Made by a program: the position numbers and the translations under genes. A DNA stretch of 38,189 bases, taken from positions 1 to 38,189 of the forward strand of contig NZ_JADWYU010000189.1 in NCBI RefSeq assembly GCF_016786325.1, written 5' to 3'. Source of the DNA: Frankia nepalensis (lineage in GTDB: Bacteria > Actinomycetota > Actinomycetes > Frankiales > Frankiaceae). Below, piece after piece: positions 7,375 to 15,125 of the stretch (position 1 is the stretch's first letter; the number at the start of each line of letters is the position of its first letter). The notes under the pieces were generated by a model that searched no databases, was not told the origin of the DNA, and saw only the letters and a list, made by a program, of their open reading frames with translations.

Positions 7375-8307
7375 TCACGGCGCGGAGGCCCGAACCCGCT
7401 CGCGACCACGCTCTGGTTGGGCCTGGAGGACCTCGTCGATGGTGGTGGCGGTGACGGCGCGGCGCAACCAGGCGTCAAGCTGGTCGAGGTCGGTGCAGGA
7501 GAGGATCTGCTCACGGGCGGCGGCGGGAACCGCGACACGACGTGTTTCCAACACTGTCAGCAGTGAGCGCCCCTCGCCCTTGGCAAGGCCTTCAGCGCGC
7601 AGTCGGGCGTCGAGCTGACGGTAGAAGTCGCTGCAGAACCTGGGGCCAACGGTGCCGGCCATGTATACCTCCCACCTGATCCGGACCGCGCGAGGCAGCC
7701 CAGCCACCAATATGTCCTCGTACGAGGCAGCCGCCTCCGGGCCGGCCGTTCGTAGAACTTCTGCCAGCGCGGGGAAGTAGTCGTCGATGTCGACGTCGTT
7801 GCCGTGGCAGATCGCGGAGAACACCGCGAGTGCGGGGTTCGCGCGGGCCTGTTCGACATTAACTACCCGTGGCACGTCCCGCGGCGAGAAGATGGGCGGT
7901 TCCTGCGGTGAGTAGCGGTCTCTGGGCTCGTATAGCCGCTCATAACGCCGAGCCACGGTGGGGTCAGGGCAGTACACGAGCAAAAGCGTCCTGACCCGGA
8001 GCCGTACGGCCATGTGCGCCACATAGAGCATCCATGTCCACTGCTTGCGTGGATCCCAGCCACGCTGCACCTCCAGCACGACACCCAGCATCGGCTGGTT
8101 GTACGCGTCCTTGAACAGCAGAGCCCCGTCGGCGTGGTAGGTGCGGGGAGCCAGCATCCGCATGTCAGTGCTCGGCTCCGTGACTTCGTGAAACCCCGGC
8201 ATCTTCACCAGGAAGATATCTGACAGCAGGTCGACCACCACGTTCGGGGCAAGCGTGGCCAGTTCGATGGGTGCCTCGTGTTGTCCGCTCGGCATGGCGC
8301 CCACCAT
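7375..8307 (-). CDS. PD-(D/E)XK nuclease-like hypothetical protein (Rpn-like, actinobacterial family)
   Basis: About 310 residues from ATG 8307 (or ATG 8295). The N-terminal half has ADGALLFKD followed by VLEVQRGWDPRK, the spacing of a PD-(D/E)XK core (Asp, then E-x-Q in place of E-x-K). The C-terminal half has AEGLAKGEGRSLLTVLETR, then CTDLDQLDAWLRRAVTAT, a tail I know from large families of uncharacterised actinobacterial proteins related to Rpn/YhgA transposase-like nucleases. Function is unknown; a DNA nuclease role is inference. GC looks several percent lower than the flanks, with more A/T third positions, and the upstream region is A/T-rich, suggesting gain by transfer. The frame is open to 8514, but that extension has the AT-rich promoter-like region in it. 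Confidence 0.7.
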   Translation of the reverse strand: MVGAMPSGQHEAPIELATLAPNVVVDLLSDIFLVKMPGFHEVTEPSTDMRMLAPRTYHADGALLFKDAYNQPMLGVVLEVQRGWDPRKQWTWMLYVAHMAVRLRVRTLLLVYCPDPTVARRYERLYEPRDRYSPQEPPIFSPRDVPRVVNVEQARANPALAVFSAICHGNDVDIDDYFPALAEVLRTAGPEAAASYEDILVAGLPRAVRIRWEVYMAGTVGPRFCSDFYRQLDARLRAEGLAKGEGRSLLTVLETRRVAVPAAAREQILSCTDLDQLDAWLRRAVTATTIDEVLQAQPERGRERVRASAP

Positions 8308-8378
8308 AGACGTAGCGGGCAGAATACGACAAACCGGTGCGGGAAACGATAGGACGGAACGCTCGTCAAACAAAGTCG

Positions 8379-8395
8379 AGCGCTCGCCGAGCGCT
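8379..8395. promoter_or_regulatory. Inverted repeat upstream of the PD-(D/E)XK-like gene
   Basis: AGCGCTC (8379-8385), GCC, GAGCGCT (8389-8395), followed on the plus strand by TTTT. It lies about 75 bp upstream of the minus-strand start at 8307. Either an operator for that gene or a short plus-strand terminator. Confidence 0.4.
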
Positions 8396-8556
8396 TTTAT
8401 CACCGATTTAGCTCGTCGAGCCCATGCCAAGACCGTATCCCGGCCTAATAGTCGATGGCAGGCGTCTCGTGGTGCGAATTTGGCGTCACCTCGACGGCCG
8501 GCGGCATTGCCCACCCGCCGTGGTGCCTCGTGACGGCGGCCGGAGCCTTTCCTGCG

Positions 8557-9228
8557 CTACGGCGTGCCCGGGGACGTCAGCGGTCCGTCGTCAGCGGGCT
8601 CCATGGCCGGCGGGTGGGCGGTGCCGGTGGCGGACAGGACGAAGGGACCGAGGATGCGGGCCACGGACCGGCCCGTGAGCTCGGGGGCGTCGCTCGGCAG
8701 GGTCAGGTAGCTCATCGCGAGGCGGACCACGCAGTCGGCGACGAGCTGGCCGTCGGCCGGGTCCCCGTCCGGCCAGGCCTGGTGAAAGCAGGTGACCAAC
8801 TGCTGGCGGGCCGCCGCGAGCAGGGGCGGGCCGTGCTGGGCCAGCAGGCCGGCGAACTCCTCCGAGCCGGTCATCATCGACTTCACGAGGGTGTCCTCGG
8901 CGACGGCGGCCAGGAACACCTCGAAGGCGGCGGCCACGGCCGCCTGCGCGTCGTCGGCGTGACTGATGACAGCGTCGCCGACGGCGTCGAGGAAGCGGCT
9001 GGTCTCGCGCAGCAGCAGCGCCCGTACCAGCGCGTCGCGCGAGCCGTAGTGCTGGTAGAGGGTCTGGCGGCTGACGCCGGCGCGGCTGGCGACGTCGGCC
9101 ATCCGTGCCTGGCGCGCGCCCTGCTCGCGCAGCACGTCGGCGGCGGCGTCGAGCAGCGTCTCGCGCAGCCGGTCGCGGGTCGCGGCGGCGAACCCGCCGG
9201 CCGGTCGCGGGGCGGTCCCGCCCGTCAC
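8557..9228 (-). CDS. TetR-family transcriptional regulator
   Basis: A 223-residue regulator. The TetR helix-turn-helix is at about residues 40-66 (MADVASRAGVSRQTLYQHYGSRDAL), preceded by the typical first helix LRETLLDAAADVLREQG. The C-terminal ligand domain is not assignable. GTG 9228 overlaps the alkB stop codon (GTGA), so it is translated from the alkB message and probably controls it, as known for TetR genes linked to alkane hydroxylases (AlkU type in other actinobacteria). The likely ligand is a fatty acid or fatty aldehyde (inference). Confidence 0.88.
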   Translation of the reverse strand: MTGGTAPRPAGGFAAATRDRLRETLLDAAADVLREQGARQARMADVASRAGVSRQTLYQHYGSRDALVRALLLRETSRFLDAVGDAVISHADDAQAAVAAAFEVFLAAVAEDTLVKSMMTGSEEFAGLLAQHGPPLLAAARQQLVTCFHQAWPDGDPADGQLVADCVVRLAMSYLTLPSDAPELTGRSVARILGPFVLSATGTAHPPAMEPADDGPLTSPGTP

Positions 9229-10403
9229 GCGGCGGCCGCGGGCTGGCCGTGGCGGGCGAGCAGTTCCGCGCGCCGGCGCGGGTCGACGTTGGCCAGGGTC
9301 ACGTCGCCGCCGTAGTGGGCGAGAACGCGGGGATCCATCACCCGGCGCCACACCGGTGGCACCAGCGCGAGCACGATCATCGTGGAGTAGCCGGACGGCA
9401 GCTGCGGCGCGCGCGCGAACGATCGCAGCGCCTGGTAGCGGCGGGTCGGGTACGCGTGGTGGTCGCTGTGGCGCTGCAACTGGAAGAGCGCCAGGTTCGA
9501 GACAACCGCGTCGCTGTTCCAGCTGTGTCGCGCGTCGACCTTCTCGTACCGACCGGCCGCGGTGGCCTGGCGGGCCAGGCCGTAGTGCTCGATGTAGTTG
9601 ACGACCTCCAGGAAGGACAGGCCCACCACCGCCTGCGCGGCGAGAAACAGCAGCACCCACGGGCCGAACGCCACGGCCAGCCCGGCGAACAGGACCACGG
9701 TGAGCGCCCAGGAGTGCAGCACCTCGTTGCGGGCCGACCAGACCCGGTGGCCGCGCAGCCGGAGCCGGTGCGCCTCGAGCCGCCAGGCGGAGCGGGCGCT
9801 GCCCGCGACCGTGCGCGGCCAGAACCGCCAGAAGCTCTCGCCCAGCCGGGAGCTGGCCGGGTCCTCCGGGGTGGCAACCCGGACGTGGTGCCCCCGGGTG
9901 TGCTCGACGTAGAAGTGGCCATAGGCGGTCGGCGCGAGCATGACCTTCGACAGCCAGCGTTCCAGGCGCTCGCGTTTGTGCCCCAGCTCGTGGGCGGCGT
10001 TGATCCCGATGCCGGTGACCGCGCCGACCGACAGGATCAGGCCGATCCGGCCGAGGACGCCGAGATCGCCGGATCCCCAGGCGTGGCAGCCGAGCGCGAG
10101 GACGACGCCGGTCAGCGGCAGGTAGAGGAATGTCACCCAGCGGTAGTAGCGGTCCGCCTGCAACCGGTCGGCGACGTTCTCCGGAGGGCTGGTCGGGTCC
10201 TCGGGTGTCGTGGCGTCCAGCAGCGGAAGCAGCGCGAGGACGAAGAACGGTGTGATCCACCACGGGACGTCGCTGCCGGTCTCGCGCCACAGGCCGTAGC
10301 CGACGACGGGCAGTACGGGCGGGATGAGGCCGGCCAGCCACAGATAGCGGCGGCTGTCCCGCCAGACGGCGCGTTCAAGGGCGACCAGGGTGGGAGCCGA
10401 CAT
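9225..10403 (-). CDS. alkB: Alkane 1-monooxygenase (AlkB-type membrane di-iron hydroxylase)
   Basis: A 392-residue integral membrane protein with the histidine boxes of AlkB: HELGHK (H138, H142), EHTRGHH (H168, H172, H173), NYIEHYGL (H273) and LQRHSDHHAYPTRRYQ (H312, H315, H316). Several hydrophobic spans lie around residues 20-40, 50-63, 90-107, 115-135 and 232-268. It should hydroxylate the terminal carbon of n-alkanes using electrons from rubredoxin. No rubredoxin CxxCG pair is fused at the C-terminus and no rubredoxin gene follows; the next gene is tetR. ATG 10403 has GGAGG about 8 bases upstream. The alcohol product would feed the fatty-acid pathway at the left of the window. Confidence 0.9.
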   Translation of the reverse strand: MSAPTLVALERAVWRDSRRYLWLAGLIPPVLPVVGYGLWRETGSDVPWWITPFFVLALLPLLDATTPEDPTSPPENVADRLQADRYYRWVTFLYLPLTGVVLALGCHAWGSGDLGVLGRIGLILSVGAVTGIGINAAHELGHKRERLERWLSKVMLAPTAYGHFYVEHTRGHHVRVATPEDPASSRLGESFWRFWPRTVAGSARSAWRLEAHRLRLRGHRVWSARNEVLHSWALTVVLFAGLAVAFGPWVLLFLAAQAVVGLSFLEVVNYIEHYGLARQATAAGRYEKVDARHSWNSDAVVSNLALFQLQRHSDHHAYPTRRYQALRSFARAPQLPSGYSTMIVLALVPPVWRRVMDPRVLAHYGGDVTLANVDPRRRAELLARHGQPAAAA

Positions 10404-10469
10404 CACGGACCTCCGGAAGGACACCGAACAGTGGCGCGGTGCGCCGACTGCTGGACACTGACTCTCCCA

Positions 10470-10493
10470 GATGTCATAAAGACTGACAACATC
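10470..10493. promoter_or_regulatory. Imperfect dyad in alkB / small membrane protein divergent promoter
   Basis: GATGTCA and TGACAACATC face each other across TAAAGAC (a one-base bulge in the right arm), in an A/T-rich patch 67 bp upstream of alkB and about 60 bp upstream of the divergent gene. On the minus strand TTGTCA (10489-10484) could be a -35. Candidate operator of the neighbouring TetR protein. Confidence 0.45.
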
Positions 10494-10552
10494 CGCTTTG
10501 CGTGTAAGGCACTCGTCGTCGGCAAGCAATCGTCATCGGCAAGGGAGCGTTC

Positions 10553-10903
10553 ATGGGAGACGGGACGGACCCGGCCGGGCACCACGCGCCGGCCGCCGCG
10601 CCCAGGGGCGCGGCCCTCGATGCCGACGGCCCGCGCGCCACCCCGGCGAGGGCCGACGGGCTGACGGTGGACGACACGCGGATCCGTCAGGCGGCCGGCC
10701 CGGCGCCCTGGCACGGCGCGGTCACCATAGGGCTGTTCTTCGCCGCCGCCGGCACACTGATCACCTACACGCTGTTGCCGTTGCCCGGTCAGCGCGCGTT
10801 CGGCGCCGGCAACTACTGGCTGGCTGGCGGGCTGTTCGCCGCCCACCTGCTGGTCAGCCGCCTCGTCCGGCTCCGGGTGGTCCGCGCGGCCGGCGGTGGC
10901 TGA
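10553..10903 (+). CDS. Small two-helix membrane protein, unknown function
   Basis: A 116-residue protein from ATG 10553 with GGGAG 6 bases upstream. The first 50 residues are Ala/Pro/Gly-rich and probably disordered. Two hydrophobic spans follow at about 53-76 (HGAVTIGLFFAAAGTLITYT) and 86-104 (YWLAGGLFAAHLLVSRLV), ending in a short basic tail. It is divergent from alkB and shares its regulatory region. I do not recognise a family. A similar arrangement of a small membrane protein beside alkB could mean a helper role, but this is speculation. Confidence 0.65.
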   Translation: MGDGTDPAGHHAPAAAPRGAALDADGPRATPARADGLTVDDTRIRQAAGPAPWHGAVTIGLFFAAAGTLITYTLLPLPGQRAFGAGNYWLAGGLFAAHLLVSRLVRLRVVRAAGGG

Positions 10904-10951
10904 CCCGGTGGCCGACCGATGGCGCCCGTGGCGTGGTCGCCGGATCGGGGG

Positions 10952-10989
10952 CCTGGTCCGCGCCTCGCCGCGGGCCGGCGCGGACCAGG
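10952..10989. terminator. Strong hairpin between convergent genes
   Basis: CCTGGTCCGCGCC (10952-10964) pairs perfectly over 13 bp with 10977-10989 around a 12-base loop. It lies between the small membrane protein gene and the end of the adenosine deaminase gene (10998), so can serve both strands. Confidence 0.65.
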
Positions 10990-10997
10990 GCTGGTGA

Positions 10998-12083
10998 TCA
11001 GCCTTCGGCGGCCAGCGCGGCGGCGACGGCGGCGCGCTGCTCGGCGAGCAGGGCCTCCTTGCGGTCCGGGGTGAGGAACGAGTGATGGACCGCCGCGGCC
11101 GCCAACTCGGCGACGGTCGCGCGGGACAGGCCCAGGTCGCGCAGCGCGTGCAGGTACTCGTCGCGCAGCGTCGTGCCGAACATCGGCGGGTCGTCGCTGT
11201 TGAGGCTCACCGGCACGCCCTCGGCGATCAGCGTCGGCAGCGGGTGGCTCGCGTAGTCGGCGACGACGCCGGTGCGCAGGTTCGACGTGGGCGAGACGTC
11301 CAGCGGGATCCGGTCGGTGCGCAGCCGCTCGATGAGCGCCGGGTCGTCCAGCGACCGGATGCCGTGGCCGATCCGGTCCGCGCCCAGGTGCTCGATGCTG
11401 TCCCAGACCGTCCGGGCACCGCTGGTCTCACCGGCGTGCGGGATGCTGCGCAGCCCCGCCTGCCGGGCGGCCGCGAACGCCTCGGCGAACTGCGGGCGCG
11501 GCACGCCCACCTCGGCACCGCCGACGCCGATGCCGATGACACCGGTCCCGCCGTAGGTCGTCGCGTACTCCACCGTGCGCTCGGCGACCATCCGCATGTC
11601 GGCGCCGGGCAGCCCGCCCGGGATGTCGGTGATCCAGCGGATGTCGATGCCGGTCGCCGCGTACGCCTCGGCCCGTCCGCGCTCGACGCCGGCGAACACG
11701 TCCTCGATCGGTACGCCGCGCATCGCGTGGATGTACGGCGTGAAGTAGATCTCCGCGTAGCGGACGTTCTGCGCGGCCAGCCCCAGCGCGGTCTCCCGGG
11801 CGAGCAGCGCGAAGTCGTCCTCGTCGCGCAGCACCTTCACCGCGGTCCGGTATACCTCCAGGAAGTGGTTGAAGTCCTTGAAGGCGTACCACTCGCGCAA
11901 CGCGGCCTCGGTCGTCGGGATGTCGTCGACCTGATGACGGCGGGCCAGCGCGAGCACGGTGCCGGGCAGCATCGAGCCCTCGAGGTGGACGTGCAGCTCG
12001 ACCTTGGGCAGCGCGTCGACGAACTGCTCGTCGCTCACCGGGCCGGCCAGTGCGCCGGGGCCGGTCTCGGTCGTGTCGGTCAT
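10998..12083 (-). CDS. add: Adenosine deaminase
   Basis: A 361-residue zinc hydrolase converting adenosine to inosine in purine salvage. HVHLEG holds the first zinc ligands (H31, H33), HAGE near residue 216 the third His and catalytic Glu, IGHG near 239 the catalytic His, and SLNSDDPPMFGT near 300 the zinc Asp pair. This covers the complete family pattern. I place the start at ATG 12083. The best ribosome-binding site (GAGGAGG, 12106-12112) is about 22 bases upstream and fits a five-codon ORF (see 12080-12097) that ends over this ATG. An in-frame ATG at 12140 is possible but has no good site. Alternative: adenine deaminase of the same fold. Confidence 0.9.
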   Translation of the reverse strand: MTDTTETGPGALAGPVSDEQFVDALPKVELHVHLEGSMLPGTVLALARRHQVDDIPTTEAALREWYAFKDFNHFLEVYRTAVKVLRDEDDFALLARETALGLAAQNVRYAEIYFTPYIHAMRGVPIEDVFAGVERGRAEAYAATGIDIRWITDIPGGLPGADMRMVAERTVEYATTYGGTGVIGIGVGGAEVGVPRPQFAEAFAAARQAGLRSIPHAGETSGARTVWDSIEHLGADRIGHGIRSLDDPALIERLRTDRIPLDVSPTSNLRTGVVADYASHPLPTLIAEGVPVSLNSDDPPMFGTTLRDEYLHALRDLGLSRATVAELAAAAVHHSFLTPDRKEALLAEQRAAVAAALAAEG

Positions 12084-12097
12084 CGCGCCGCGTCCAT
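12080..12097 (-). CDS. Five-codon leader ORF overlapping the adenosine deaminase start
   Basis: ATG at 12097 reads M-D-A-A-R-stop, with GAGGAGG 8 bases upstream, and its TGA overlaps the deaminase ATG (ATGA). It is the only start well placed for this ribosome-binding site. Likely a coupling device rather than a functional peptide. Confidence 0.3.
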   Translation of the reverse strand: MDAAR

Positions 12098-12220
12098 CTG
12101 GTCGTCCTCCTCGGTGAGCCGCTTCGGGCATCCCGACCATCCGCCGGCCGGGCGCGTCTCGTCAAAGAAGCTGACACCAACCGGTCAGACTGGTCGCTTC
12201 GGGCCGGACTGGGAAGAACC

Positions 12221-13024
12221 TCAGGCGACGGGGGGCTCGGCCTGGCCGACGGGCGCCGGCGCGGGCTGCTCGGTGCGCGGGGGAGGCGCTGCCTCGGCGC
12301 GGGCCGGCGGGGTGTCCTCGGGACGGGGCGGGGCGGAGCCGCCGAGGTGGGCGGGCTGCCACCAGTCGGGCTCGCCGGGCGCGGGCGGCGGGTAGCGGCG
12401 CTGGCTCTCGTCGAGCAGCTTGCTCATCACGCCGAACAGCAGCGCGGTGCCGGTGGCGGCGTCGGCCAGGTCCGCCGGCGGTACCGGGGCGCCGACCGTG
12501 ATCGAGACGGGGGTGTGCCGGGCCTTGCGCAGGTTGCGCGGCTGGCCCTTGGTCAGCACCCGCTGACTGCCCCAGAGGACCATCGGGATGACCGGGACGT
12601 TCGCCTCGGCGGCCATCCGGGTGGCGCCGCTCTTGAACGGCGCCAGGCAGTAGTGCGGGTGGATCGTCGCCTCGGGGAACACGCCGACGAGCTCGCCGGC
12701 GCGCAGCGCCTCGACGGCGGCCCGGAGCGACCCGGCGCCCGCCGACCGGTCGACCGGGATGTGGTGCATGCCGCGCATCAGCGGCCCGGACACCTTGTGC
12801 TCGAAGGTCGACTTCTTCGCCATGAACCGGACCATGCGCTTCTGGGCGTGCCAGAACGGCACCCCAGCCAGCGCGAAGTCCAGGTAGGAGACGTGGTTGA
12901 TGAGCACCACGCCACCCCCGGTCGCCGGGATGTGCTCCTGGCCGCGGATGTCGAGCTTCAGGTCCAGCGCCCGGAACAGCCCCAGCGCCACGCTGATGAC
13001 CGGCCGGTAGACATACTCCGCCAC
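12221..13024 (-). CDS. 1-acyl-sn-glycerol-3-phosphate acyltransferase (PlsC-type)
   Basis: A 267-residue acyltransferase of the PlsC family that makes phosphatidic acid at the inner membrane face. The catalytic NHVSYLD (H44, D49) is the HX4D motif, VRFMAK...F the second block, FPEAT (116-120) stands where FPEGT usually occurs, and VIPMVLWGS is the fourth block. An N-terminal hydrophobic stretch (PVISVALGLFRAL) may anchor it. The last 45 residues are Pro/Ala-rich and low complexity. GTG 13024 follows GGAGG with 7 bases between. Actinobacteria carry several paralogs, so the exact acceptor is unknown. Confidence 0.85.
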   Translation of the reverse strand: MAEYVYRPVISVALGLFRALDLKLDIRGQEHIPATGGGVVLINHVSYLDFALAGVPFWHAQKRMVRFMAKKSTFEHKVSGPLMRGMHHIPVDRSAGAGSLRAAVEALRAGELVGVFPEATIHPHYCLAPFKSGATRMAAEANVPVIPMVLWGSQRVLTKGQPRNLRKARHTPVSITVGAPVPPADLADAATGTALLFGVMSKLLDESQRRYPPPAPGEPDWWQPAHLGGSAPPRPEDTPPARAEAAPPPRTEQPAPAPVGQAEPPVA

Positions 13025-13397
13025 CTGTGACCTCCGTTTCCGCCGTCCTGTGCCACCCGGCCGGTCCTCGCCGGCGCGGGCGGCCGGGGCGATCGCCGGC
13101 TGGCCAACACTACCGGTCAGGCCCGGCCACCGGCCCTTTCCGCCGTCTCCTGGAACACGGCCCGAGCGGCGGGCTCTGGGCGGCACGGGGACGGCCCACC
13201 GGGGCCACGCGGCCCGATGCCGGCCGACGACGTGACGCGACCGGCGCGGCGGACGGACCGGGCCGGGTACCCGATTCGGCCAGGAACCGGTATGAACGGG
13301 ACCGGGGGACAGCGGCCGGCACCCACGGGCGCAGCACGGCGCCGGGACACCCCGAACCAGCCAGTCCGCGACCGAGGAGGCGGCCACGTCCGACCTG
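13025..13397. other. 373-bp region between divergent genes
   Basis: Holds the ribosome-binding sites of both divergent genes (GGAGG at about 13031-13035, minus; GAGGAGG at 13374-13380, plus). A GGAACC near 13283 and TATGAA near 13291 are the only promoter-like words. No gene seen. Confidence 0.4.
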
Positions 13398-14087
13398 TTG
13401 CACCGGGCGCTCGTCGTCCAGCCCGCGCCGGCCGGCGAGGTCCTCGCCGCCGCCGGCCTGCTCGCGCTGCTCACCGTCGTCAGCGCCCGCACCTGGCCGG
13501 TCGCGCGGCACGTGGTCACGATCGTGCACGAGGCCGGGCATGCCCTGGTCGCGCTGTGCGCCGGGCGCCGGCTCGCCGGGATCCGGCTGCACTCCGACAC
13601 GTCCGGGGTAACGGTCTCGTCGGGCCGCCCGACCGGCCCCGGCGTGGTCTGCACGGTCGCCGCCGGTTACCCCGCCCCGGCGCTGCTCGGGCTCGCGGCC
13701 GCGTCGCTGCTGTCGACCGGCCGGACGGCGCTGCTGTTGCAGCTGTTCGTGGTGCTGCTGGTCGGCGTGCTGGTGGTGATCCGCAACGGGTTCGGCCTGC
13801 TGTCCGTGGTCGTGAGCATCGTCGTGGTGCTGGCCGTGTCGATGTTCGCGCCGGCGGTGCTGCGTGGCGGGTTCGCCGCCTACGTGACCTGGTTCCTGCT
13901 GATCGGCGGTGTCCGGCCCGTCTACGAGGTGTCCCGTTTTCGCCGCCGCGGCCGCGGAGGCGGGTCCGACCCCGACCAGCTGGCCCACCTCACCGGCCTT
14001 CCCGCCAGCGCGTGGGTGGGTGTCTTCGGCCTCGTCTCGGTCGCCTGCCTGGCGGGGGGCACCGCCCTGCTCACCGGCGTCTGGTAG
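13386..14087 (+). CDS. M50B-like membrane zinc peptidase
   Basis: A membrane protein of about 230 residues. HEAGHA (about residues 48-52 from an ACG start) is the zinc/catalytic HExxH in a membrane helix, as in actinobacterial M50B-like (site-2-protease-like) proteins. Further hydrophobic spans are near 15-30, 80-100, 110-150 and 155-170, and the last helix is at the C-terminus. The strong GAGGAGG at 13374-13380 is followed within 5 bases not by ATG/GTG but by ACG (13386), giving a natural N-terminus T-S-D-L-L-H-R. The first standard start is TTG 13398, 17 bases from the site, with CTG before it. The start is therefore uncertain. Substrate unknown. Confidence 0.7.
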   Translation, partial: TSDLLHRALVVQPAPAGEVLAAAGLLALLTVVSARTWPVARHVVTIVHEAGHALVALCAGRRLAGIRLHSDTSGVTVSSGRPTGPGVVCTVAAGYPAPALLGLAAASLLSTGRTALLLQLFVVLLVGVLVVIRNGFGLLSVVVSIVVVLAVSMFAPAVLRGGFAAYVTWFLLIGGVRPVYEVSRFRRRGRGGGSDPDQLAHLTGLPASAWVGVFGLVSVACLAGGTALLTGVW

Positions 14088-14153
14088 CGGCCCGGCCGGG
14101 ACCGGACATCGCTGGGACCGGACATTGTCGGAGGCGGGTTCTACGCTGAACGC

Positions 14154-15083
14154 ATGTGCGGTCGGTACACGCAGACATTGAGCGCGGACGATCTCGCTGA
14201 CGCGATGTCGGCCCGTGACGACACCGGTGGCGAGGTCCGCGAGCGCTACAACGTCGCCCCGACCACCACCCAGCCGATCGTGACGGCCGGGCAGCCGCCC
14301 GCCAGCGGGGCACCGGACGCCACCCCGACGGCTGACACCCCGACGGGCGGGGCCGCGGCGGCGGGCGACGCCGCCCGGGTGCTGCGGCTGGCCCGCTGGG
14401 GGCTGGTGCCGTCCTGGGCGAAGGACGTCTCGATCGGTTCTCGCATGATCAATGCCCGCTCGGAGACGGTTTCCGAGAAGCCGGTCTTCCGCAAGGCGTT
14501 CGCGTCCCGGCGCTGCCTGGTCCCGGTCACCGGCTTCTACGAGTGGCACCGGCCGGAGAAGAAGAAGCGCGGCCAGCCGTACTTCATCCACCGCGGCGCG
14601 CACCCCGGGGTCGGCCCCGAGGGCCCACTGCTCGCGTTCGCCGGACTCTTCGAGGTCTGGCGCGGTGGCGAGCAGCCGCTCGTCACCTACACGATCCTCA
14701 CCACGGGCCCCGCCGTCGGCCTGGAGTTCCTGCACGACCGTTCCCCGGTCGTCCTGCCGGCCGCCACCTGGGAACGTTGGCTCGACCCCGGCTACCAGGA
14801 CACCGACGCCCTGCGAAAGCTGCTCGCGCCCGCCCCGGCCGGCGTCTTCGAGGCCTACCCGGTGGGCTCCGAGATCGGCAACGTCCGCAACCAGGGCCCG
14901 ACCCTCGTCGAACGTGTCGAGCTCCCCCCGGGCACACCGGACCCCCGGACGGCCGTTCCGGCCCATGCCCCCGTCGCCGGCGAGCCCACCGACCTGTTCG
15001 CGGACCCCGAGGCGGCCGACCGGCCACAGCCGGCCGGCCAGCCGCCTCTCGAGCTGTCCCAGTTCACCGACGACGCCCGCTGA
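14154..15083 (+). CDS. SRAP-domain protein (YedK/HMCES family)
   Basis: A 309-residue SRAP protein that crosslinks to abasic sites in single-stranded DNA. MCGRYTQ gives the catalytic Cys2 (after Met removal), RYNVAPT supplies the conserved Asn, ARWGLVPSWAKD and MINARSETV the DNA-binding core, GFYEWHR the catalytic Glu, and LHDRSPVVLP the His. The family is usually 220-260 residues. Here a Pro/Thr/Ala-rich insertion at about residues 45-70 and an acidic, Pro-rich C-terminal tail after about 255 account for the extra length. Protects genome from abasic-site damage. The start is fixed by Cys2. Confidence 0.92.
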   Translation: MCGRYTQTLSADDLADAMSARDDTGGEVRERYNVAPTTTQPIVTAGQPPASGAPDATPTADTPTGGAAAAGDAARVLRLARWGLVPSWAKDVSIGSRMINARSETVSEKPVFRKAFASRRCLVPVTGFYEWHRPEKKKRGQPYFIHRGAHPGVGPEGPLLAFAGLFEVWRGGEQPLVTYTILTTGPAVGLEFLHDRSPVVLPAATWERWLDPGYQDTDALRKLLAPAPAGVFEAYPVGSEIGNVRNQGPTLVERVELPPGTPDPRTAVPAHAPVAGEPTDLFADPEAADRPQPAGQPPLELSQFTDDAR

Positions 15084-15125
15084 CCCCCTCCGCCGTGGCC
15101 TCCCCGGCCGCGGTCACGCGGCCGG

